From the NCBI GenBank assembly GCA_016210425.1, contig JACQUE010000116.1, forward strand, positions 1 through 5,037: a stretch of DNA of 5,037 nt, read 5' to 3'. Shown here in pieces: positions 1 to 5,037 of this stretch (its first letter is position 1; each line of letters opens with the position of its first letter). A program made the position numbers and the translations under genes. This DNA comes from Chloroflexota bacterium (GTDB lineage Bacteria > Chloroflexota > Dehalococcoidia > JACQUE01). The notes beneath the pieces were generated by a model that saw only the letters and a list, made by a program, of their open reading frames with translations, ran no database searches and was not told where the DNA came from.

Positions 1-1
1 C

Positions 2-1519
2 ACGGGCGCCACCGACAGCGCCGGCGCGCCGCGCAGCTACGCCTTCTGGGGCACCAAGACCTACGTGGAGGGCGCCGCCTACGCGGGCATCCTGCCCCTG
101 CTGCTGGCGCTGGTCGCGCTTGTCTGGCGGCGCAACCGCTACACCTGGACCTTCGCCCTTTACGCCGTCTTCAGCCTGCTCCTGGCATTCGGAACGCCCC
201 TCTACGCCATCTTCTTCTTCGGTGTGCCCGGCTTCAGCCAGCTCCACACCCCCTTCCGCTGGCTCTTCCCATACACGGTCTCCGTGGCGGTGCTGGCGGG
301 GATCGGCGCATCAGTGGTGGCTGATGCCGCAAGCAGGACGGTGCAGCTTCGGAGGCTGGCCTGGCTTGGCGCGGCAGCGAGCGTCGCCGGCGGCGGGCTG
401 CTCATTGTGCTCATCCTCAGCCGCGTGCTCTCCGGCCCGGCGCTACGCCTGGCCGACAAGCTGCGCGACCGCTCCCAAGACCTCTCGGCGGCCTTCGCAA
501 GCGGCCGCATGATCTACTCCTACGAACTGCGCAACTTCCTCATATTTGCGCTGCTGTTGCTGGCTAGCGGCCTCCTGCTTTGGCTGGCCGGACGCCGCCT
601 GCGCCCAACTTTTGCGCGGTCCCTGAAGGTCCTCATGGTAGGCATCGTCGTGGTCGACCTCTTCGTCCTGGGCGTGGGCTTCAACTCGACCACAAAGCCT
701 GCACTTGCCGAGTTCACGCCGCCCTCGCTCCAGTTTCTGCAGCAAGACACATCCCTCTACCGCGTCGCATCCTTCGGCTACGACGACATCCTGTCGCCCA
801 ACACGGGCATGCTGGCCGGCCTGCAGGACGTGCGCGGCTATGACTCCATCATCCTGCGCCAGTACGCCGAGTTCTGGGGCGCGATGGAGGAGCCGCACGG
901 CCTCCTCTACAACCGCATCTATAAGATCGTCCAGGAGAAGTCGCTGCGCTCGCCGCTGCTAAATCTAATGAATGTGAAGTATGTTCTGAGCAAGCAGCGC
1001 CTGGAACGGCCCAACTTGGAGGAGGTCTATCGCGGCGACGATCTATACATCTACCGCAACCGCGACGCCCTGCCGCGCGCCTTCGCCGTCTTCAGCGAGG
1101 CACGGCCCGCCACGGACACCGATGCCCTGACCATGTTGCGCGATCCCACATTCGACCCGACGCGACGTGTGATCATCCAGGGCGCCGCTGGCCTGCCGCC
1201 GCTGCCCGGAGGCATGCCAGCGCAGGCAGCGCAGGTCGAGGTGGAAAGCTATAAGCCCAACCAGGTCACGGTGCGGGCATCCATGCCCGCTGAGGGCTAC
1301 CTCCTCCTCGCCGACACCTACTACCCCGGCTGGCGGGCCGAGGTCGATGGGAAGGCGGCATCCGTGCTGCGCGCCGACTACAACTTCCGCGCGGTGCGCT
1401 TAGCCGCCGGCGAGCACACGGTCACCCTCCGCTTCTCGCCCGACAGCTTCAAGCTGGGCCTCTACATGAGCATCCTCAGCCTAGTGCTAGTGCTCCTAAT
1501 GCTTGGCTACGGCCTGTGG
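2..1519 (+). other. YfhO-like domain region (C-terminal part) of the fusion gene
   Basis: This is the first module of the fusion gene. Helices occupy residues 28-227, an extracytoplasmic domain fills roughly 228-484, and one helix at 485-506 returns to the cytoplasm. The phrases 'PNTGMLAGLQDVRGYDS', 'DALPRAF' and 'YYPGWRAEVDG' are the usual landmarks of the YfhO C-terminal half, where the last two precede a terminal helix as here. After that helix the chain continues with SRIWRES, a basic stretch that fits a cytoplasmic end. In YfhO proteins known to me the polypeptide ends shortly after this helix. The missing N-terminal half should contain the first extracytoplasmic loop with the catalytic residue. 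Confidence 0.85.
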
Positions 1520-2986
1520 AGCCGCATCTGGCGCGAGAGCATGGAGGCCTCGGCGGTGCGGCGCATCGCCAAGAACTCGGTGACGCCGATGGCGGCCCAG
1601 ATCACGGGCCGCATCCTCGACTTCGGCTTCGCCATATTCATGCTGCGCCTCCTGGGTCCCACCAACGCCGGCCGTTACGCCTTCGCCGTGTTCCTCATCG
1701 GCTACTTCCTAATCCTGACCGACTTCGGCCTGGGGACGCTCCTCACGCGCGAGGTCGCCCGCGACCGCTCCCAGGCCCGCCGCTACCTGGGCAACACCAT
1801 CGTCATGCGCCTCTGGCTGTGCCTGGCCTCGGTGCCGATCATCCTGGCCCTCGTTGGCCTCTACTACTGGCGCTTCGACCTGACCTCCACGACGGCCTTC
1901 GCCATCCTGCTCTTTACTATTAGTCTGGTCCCCAGCGCCGTGTCCTCGGCTGTCAGCGCCATCTTCAACGCCTACGAGAAGATGGAGTTCCCGGCCGCCG
2001 TAGCCATCGTCACGACCGTGCTGCGCGTCTCGCTGGGTGTGGCGGTTCTCCTACTGGGTTGGGGCATCGTCGGGCTAGCGGGGGTCTCCGTCGTCGCCAG
2101 CACCGTCACCGCCGTTATCTTCCTTATTATTTTGGCCAAGAGCTTCTTCCGACCCAGCCTGGAGCTGGACCCGGGCTTCCAGCGGGAGATGGCGAAGGTG
2201 GCGGCGCCCCTCATGCTCAACAACTTCCTCAGCACCATCTTCTTCCGCGTCGACGTCATGCTCCTCAAGCCGATGCGCGGCGACGCCGCCACCGGCTACT
2301 ACACGACGGCCTACAAGTTCATCGATGGGCTCAACATCATCCCGGCCTTCTTCACCCTGGCCATCTTCCCCATCATGTCGCGCCACGCCGAAGGATCAAG
2401 AGAGTCGCTGCTGTACACCTTTGAGCGTTCGCTCAAGGTCATGCTCATCGTCGCGCTGCCCATCACCGTCATCACGACCATCATCGCGGGCCAGATCATC
2501 CCCCTCTTCTTCGGCCAAGACTATGCACCCTCAGTACGGGCGCTCCAAATCCTCATCTGGTTCCTGCCCTTCAGTTATGTCAATAGCGTGACTCAGTACG
2601 CCCTCATCGCCGTCAACCAGCAGCGCTTCCTTACGGTCGCTTTCCTCATCGGTGTCGGCTTCAACATCGTGGCCAACCTGGTGGCGATCCCCCTCTGGGG
2701 ATTCAACGGCGCGGCCGGCGCCACCATCGCCAGTGAGGTCGTGCTCATGATCCCCTTCTTCTACTCGGTGCGCCGGCACCTCGGCCCCCTGCCGCTCTTG
2801 TCCGTCGCTCAGCGCCCGGCGATCGCTGCCCTGGTAATGGGGGCCGTATTGCTCCCCCTGCGCGAGGTCAACTGGGTCCTGATATCGCTGCTGGGGCTTA
2901 TCGTCTACGGCGGCGTCCTGCTGCTCCTGGGCACCTTCGACGAGGCGGACAGACGCCTACTGCGGGCGCTGCGGGCGCGGCAATAA
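2..2986 (+). CDS. YfhO-family membrane protein fused to a Wzx-like (MOP superfamily) flippase, 5' partial
   Basis: One open frame of 994 residues runs in from the left edge to TAA at 2984-2986; the true start lies upstream. Residues are counted from the codon at base 2. Residues 1 to about 506 look like the C-terminal part of YfhO: helices near 28-42, 50-73, 88-107, 121-139, 179-197 and 208-227, the PGFSQLHTPFRW motif at 76-87, then a soluble region carrying VRGYD (277-281), LNVKYVLS-like (320-330), DALPRAF (355-361) and YYPGWRAEVDG (440-450), and a last helix at 485-506. Residues 519-994 are a flippase with about a dozen hydrophobic segments, LLGP at 550-553 and TREVARD at 582-588. YfhO proteins are GT-C-type glycosyltransferases that modify surface polymers from polyprenyl-phosphate sugars; MOP flippases move lipid-linked glycans across the membrane. 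The YfhO N-terminus with its expected catalytic acidic residue is outside the window, so activity cannot be judged. The fusion is unusual; a lost stop codon or sequence error is the main alternative. Both domain calls are firm; the substrate is unknown. Confidence 0.9.
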   Translation, partial: TGATDSAGAPRSYAFWGTKTYVEGAAYAGILPLLLALVALVWRRNRYTWTFALYAVFSLLLAFGTPLYAIFFFGVPGFSQLHTPFRWLFPYTVSVAVLAGIGASVVADAASRTVQLRRLAWLGAAASVAGGGLLIVLILSRVLSGPALRLADKLRDRSQDLSAAFASGRMIYSYELRNFLIFALLLLASGLLLWLAGRRLRPTFARSLKVLMVGIVVVDLFVLGVGFNSTTKPALAEFTPPSLQFLQQDTSLYRVASFGYDDILSPNTGMLAGLQDVRGYDSIILRQYAEFWGAMEEPHGLLYNRIYKIVQEKSLRSPLLNLMNVKYVLSKQRLERPNLEEVYRGDDLYIYRNRDALPRAFAVFSEARPATDTDALTMLRDPTFDPTRRVIIQGAAGLPPLPGGMPAQAAQVEVESYKPNQVTVRASMPAEGYLLLADTYYPGWRAEVDGKAASVLRADYNFRAVRLAAGEHTVTLRFSPDSFKLGLYMSILSLVLVLLMLGYGLWSRIWRESMEASAVRRIAKNSVTPMAAQITGRILDFGFAIFMLRLLGPTNAGRYAFAVFLIGYFLILTDFGLGTLLTREVARDRSQARRYLGNTIVMRLWLCLASVPIILALVGLYYWRFDLTSTTAFAILLFTISLVPSAVSSAVSAIFNAYEKMEFPAAVAIVTTVLRVSLGVAVLLLGWGIVGLAGVSVVASTVTAVIFLIILAKSFFRPSLELDPGFQREMAKVAAPLMLNNFLSTIFFRVDVMLLKPMRGDAATGYYTTAYKFIDGLNIIPAFFTLAIFPIMSRHAEGSRESLLYTFERSLKVMLIVALPITVITTIIAGQIIPLFFGQDYAPSVRALQILIWFLPFSYVNSVTQYALIAVNQQRFLTVAFLIGVGFNIVANLVAIPLWGFNGAAGATIASEVVLMIPFFYSVRRHLGPLPLLSVAQRPAIAALVMGAVLLPLREVNWVLISLLGLIVYGGVLLLLGTFDEADRRLLRALRARQ
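1543..1547 (+). promoter_or_regulatory. Candidate internal ribosome binding site for the flippase module
   Basis: GGAGG lies 8 bases before GTG 1556, an optimal distance for translation initiation. It falls inside the Met-Glu-Ala codons of the linker between the two modules. Similar GGAGG strings occur elsewhere in this GC-rich gene (for example near 351, 1020 and 1207), so the motif alone is weak; its placement exactly at the domain border is what makes it worth marking. Confidence 0.4.
1556..2986 (+). other. Flippase module; possible separate product from an internal GTG start
   Basis: Residues 519-994 of the fusion form a complete flippase of 476 residues, the usual size of stand-alone Wzx-like proteins (about 450-500). 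It opens with VRRIAKNSVTPMAAQ, which looks like the true N-terminus of such proteins with Val in place of the initiator Met. The next helix leads into LLGP and then TREVARD, conserved near the N-terminus of this flippase type. The codon for that Val is GTG at 1556-1558, a valid start codon, with GGAGG eight bases upstream. Expected role: export of a polyprenyl-linked sugar or oligosaccharide to the outer face of the membrane. Whether it is made separately, only as part of the fusion, or both, cannot be told from sequence. Confidence 0.8.
2960..2977 (+). repeat. Perfect 9-base tandem repeat at the end of the fusion gene
   Basis: CTGCGGGCG occurs twice back to back in frame, coding Leu-Arg-Ala twice in the basic cytoplasmic tail just before the stop. 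It is probably a small slippage duplication with no effect beyond lengthening the tail. Confidence 0.7.
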
Positions 2987-2990
2987 GGAG
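2985..2990 (+). promoter_or_regulatory. Ribosome binding site of the GT39 gene
   Basis: AAGGAG overlaps the TAA stop of the upstream gene and ends 12 bases before ATG 3003. The spacing is a little long, but no other start codon lies between it and the ATG in this frame, so it supports 3003 as the start. The overlap with the previous stop suggests translational coupling within an operon. Confidence 0.65.
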
Positions 2991-3002
2991 CCACCTACTG
3001 CC

Positions 3003-5037
3003 ATGGAACACGCGGTAGCTGACGAAGAGACTGCCCCAACGGCGCACGGCAGGGCTATATCCTCCTGGGCTTACCCTGTCGCCGTGGGCGTACTCCTGGT
3101 CCTGGCCTTCGCCATCCGCATCTACAGGCTAGAGTACCAGAGCATCTGGTGGGACGAGAGCTACACTATCCTCACCTCCAAGAAGGGCCTCGTCGACATT
3201 CTGGGCGACATAGGTATCTACGATGTACATCCGCCCCTTTTCCACTATGCCCTCCACTTCTGGATGATCTTAGCGGGTAGCAGCGAATTCGGGGCCCGAT
3301 TCCTGTCAGTGGCTGGCGGCATGCTCCTGGTGGCCTTCGCTATACGGGCCGGCCAGACGATGGGCAATCGCGGCGTAGCTCTCGCAGCCGGCCTTCTGGC
3401 GGCGGTAATGCCGGCTTGGGTCGCATATAGCCAGGAAGTCCGCATGTACGCCTTCTCTATACCGCTGAGTCTCGGCTCTGCCTACGCGTTTTTCCTCTTG
3501 GTTCGGAACCTTCGGGCCGCTCCGGGCTCTGGTGAAAGGGAGGCCGGTTTCGCGCTGCCCTCAAGGCGGCTCTGGATTGGCTACGTAGCCGTCACCCTGC
3601 TGGCCGTTTACGCCGACTACTTCCCGATCTACGTCGTGCTTTTCGAGAACCTGTGGATGGTGAGCTTCTTGGTACTCTCTACGCGCCGCTTACCGCAGCA
3701 AAGGGGGCGCATTCTGCGCCTTGCGTTGACGTGGGCAGCGAGCCAGCTTGTCCTGCTGCTCCTATATTTGCCCTGGCTGGTGGCCGCCCTTCACTATGGG
3801 ATCGGTACGCCACTGGTGAACCTGACCTATGCCAGCCCACCGTCTCCCCTTTCGCGGCTGGCGGGCATGTGGCAAGGCATGACTCTAGGGCGTGAGGGGC
3901 CCGCCGGCGAGAATGTCCTTCCCCTGGCGACGGTGGCAGCCGTCCTGCTGGTGGGACTCGTCGCGGCCTGGCTCAAGCGGAGACGACGAGACGTACGGCC
4001 TGGCATCGTAGCCTTCTTGGTATCGTACTTCCTAAGTGTCTGCGCCCTCTTCTTCGCCAGCCTCCAGATATGGCCTTTCTTTCATCCGCGTTACATCCTC
4101 ATCGCTACCCCACCCTTGCTTTTGCTGCTTGCTATTTCGATCGAGCGGCTATGGCGGACCCAGGCCATCTTTGGCCTCACGGCCGGCGGCCTTGTCGTCT
4201 TTTTCCTGGCATCTGCCAGTCGGGGCTACCTCTTTGATCCCAATCTTGCAAAACAGGATGCCCGCGGCTTCGTCTCCTACCTGAATCGCGAGGTGACCAG
4301 CGACGATCTCGTGGTCTGGGCGACTCGCCATCCCTTCCCCTACTACTACCGAGGCCAGGCCCCGGCCGTGTGGCTCTCCACCAACCCCACCACAACACTA
4401 CAGGAGCTGACAGAGCTGATAAGGGGACACAAGCGCATCTTCTGGTCGAGTTGGACGGATTTTCCGGAGGACCCTTGGGGCCTGGTTCCCTACCTGCTCG
4501 GCAGTTCCAGCACGCGGGTCGAGAAAATACAGTTTCGCGGCTACAGTGCTACACGCTATGACCTGCGCCCGGACGCAAGCTTGGCCCCCGTAGATCTCAA
4601 ACCGACCTCCATCAACTTCGATAATAACGTCGTGCTCACGGGCATGGAGATAAGAAACGCTCCAGCAGTCGCCATATCGTCCTCCGAGCCCATTCGAGTG
4701 GCCATGCGCTGGCAGTCACTTGCTCCCATCAATAAGAGGTTCAAGTACTACATCTATCTTCGTGATGAGGAGCAGCATCTCCTGGGTCAGTATGATGGCC
4801 TGATCTTGGACGATAATCAGGGCACAACGGCCCAATGGCCGGTGGGAGACACGGGGTGGAGCTTCGCTGCCCTGCAGCCCTTTGCAGGCGCGCCGGTAGG
4901 GGACTACACCCTGGAGTTGGGCGTCTACGATGAGAAAAAGATGAAGCATCTGCCGGTCGTCGGGCTGACGACGCCGCCGGTCCTTGGCAAGATACGCCTC
5001 GAACGGCCGGCGACGCCACCCGCCATCGCCGATCTGG
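3003..5037 (+). CDS. GT39/PMT_2-type membrane glycosyltransferase (GT-C fold), 3' partial
   Basis: ATG 3003 opens a frame that stays open to the right edge: 678 full codons and no stop. After a short hydrophilic N-terminus comes a first helix at about 22-38, then IWWDESYT with the Asp51-Glu52 pair in the first outer loop, where GT-C enzymes carry their catalytic acidic residue. DVHPPLFHY follows at 74-82, SQEVRMYA at 143-150 and HPRY at 361-364, all standard marks of the GT39/PMT_2 (ArnT-like) family. Several more helices follow; from about residue 409 the chain is mostly soluble, with KQDARGF at 417-423 and a PYYYRGQ stretch. Residues about 540-660 look like a beta-sandwich domain. Such enzymes transfer a sugar from a polyprenyl-phosphate donor to a lipid, glycan or protein on the outer face of the membrane; donor and acceptor here are unknown. 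The gene starts 16 bases after the fusion gene and is probably co-transcribed with it. The final strand-like GKIRLE suggests that only a few residues are missing. Confidence 0.88.
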   Translation, partial: MEHAVADEETAPTAHGRAISSWAYPVAVGVLLVLAFAIRIYRLEYQSIWWDESYTILTSKKGLVDILGDIGIYDVHPPLFHYALHFWMILAGSSEFGARFLSVAGGMLLVAFAIRAGQTMGNRGVALAAGLLAAVMPAWVAYSQEVRMYAFSIPLSLGSAYAFFLLVRNLRAAPGSGEREAGFALPSRRLWIGYVAVTLLAVYADYFPIYVVLFENLWMVSFLVLSTRRLPQQRGRILRLALTWAASQLVLLLLYLPWLVAALHYGIGTPLVNLTYASPPSPLSRLAGMWQGMTLGREGPAGENVLPLATVAAVLLVGLVAAWLKRRRRDVRPGIVAFLVSYFLSVCALFFASLQIWPFFHPRYILIATPPLLLLLAISIERLWRTQAIFGLTAGGLVVFFLASASRGYLFDPNLAKQDARGFVSYLNREVTSDDLVVWATRHPFPYYYRGQAPAVWLSTNPTTTLQELTELIRGHKRIFWSSWTDFPEDPWGLVPYLLGSSSTRVEKIQFRGYSATRYDLRPDASLAPVDLKPTSINFDNNVVLTGMEIRNAPAVAISSSEPIRVAMRWQSLAPINKRFKYYIYLRDEEQHLLGQYDGLILDDNQGTTAQWPVGDTGWSFAALQPFAGAPVGDYTLELGVYDEKKMKHLPVVGLTTPPVLGKIRLERPATPPAIADL
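4620..4983 (+). other. C-terminal beta-sandwich-like domain of the GT39 protein
   Basis: Residues about 540-660 of the glycosyltransferase begin with NNVVLTGMEI and continue through RVAMRWQSLAPINKRFKYY, LLGQYDG, TAQWPVGD and PVGDYTLELGVYD. The order (opening Gly strand, a W-containing strand, a 'Q-x-D' turn, 'W-x-x-G', then 'G-x-Y-x-L-x-x-G-x-Y') matches an accessory domain I recall at the end of many Chloroflexota GT39-like proteins. It should sit outside the membrane. Its function is not known to me; glycan or acceptor binding is a guess. Confidence 0.6.

Noticed and set aside
65..67. GTG as the start of the first gene
   Set aside because: The frame continues to the left edge with family-like sequence (YAFWGTKTYVEGAAY), and a YfhO protein needs several hundred more residues upstream. 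This GTG is an internal Val codon.
443..898. Minus-strand open frame of 151 codons
   Set aside because: It lies antisense within the well-supported YfhO coding region and its translation is low-complexity, as expected of a GC-rich shadow frame. Other antisense frames, such as 2075-2386, 4149-4331 and 4741-5019, were dismissed for the same reason.
1541..1543. ATG 1541 as the flippase start
   Set aside because: The only purine-rich stretch before it (GAGAG) ends one base away, too close for a ribosome site, and the five extra residues do not look like a flippase N-terminus. GTG 1556 is the better candidate.
2987..3002. Terminator or promoter between the two genes
   Set aside because: The gap is only 16 bases and holds just the ribosome site; there is no room for a hairpin with T-tract or for -35/-10 boxes.
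3653..3895. Plus-strand frames inside the second gene (also 4036-4284 and 4370-4561)
   Set aside because: They overlap the GT39 frame, which is continuous and carries the family motifs; they have no ribosome site or recognisable protein features.
3003..5037. Frameshift or pseudogene in the second gene
   Set aside because: I translated the frame from ATG 3003 to the right edge; it is continuous and all motifs lie in one frame. The missing stop is due to the window edge.

Overview
The window is GC-rich and fully coding on the + strand. It holds two large membrane-protein genes, both cut by a window edge and separated by only 16 bases. I see no RNA gene, mobile element, CRISPR array, promoter or terminator, and no credible minus-strand gene. 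Both products belong to extracytoplasmic glycan assembly: a YfhO-type membrane protein joined in one reading frame to a MOP-superfamily (Wzx-like) flippase, then a GT39/PMT_2-type GT-C glycosyltransferase. The style of the flippase N-terminus and of the beta-sandwich tail on the glycosyltransferase resembles Chloroflexota (environmental or MAG lineages). That is inference from recalled family resemblance, not a database result.

Layout: bases 2-2986 are one uninterrupted frame, open at the left edge. Residues 1 to about 506 (counted from the first full codon at base 2) are the C-terminal part of a YfhO-family protein: membrane helices, a large extracytoplasmic domain and a last membrane helix. 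From residue 519 to the stop it is a complete, normal-length flippase of about 476 residues. These are normally separate proteins. No stop codon separates them, but a GTG at 1556, exactly where a stand-alone flippase would be expected to begin, is preceded by GGAGG with 8-base spacing. The locus may therefore make a fusion, a separate flippase by internal initiation, or both. Bases 3003-5037 are a second gene that starts at ATG behind an AAGGAG and runs off the right edge without a stop: a GT39-type glycosyltransferase with a C-terminal beta-sandwich-like domain.

How they could work together (inference): the flippase part would bring a lipid-linked sugar or oligosaccharide across the membrane, and the YfhO and GT39 parts, both GT-C type, would use polyprenyl-phosphate sugars outside. 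This parallels three-component glycosylation systems, in which a cytoplasmic GT2 enzyme, a flippase and a YfhO-like GT-C enzyme cooperate. The most notable point is the YfhO-flippase fusion and its possible internal start.
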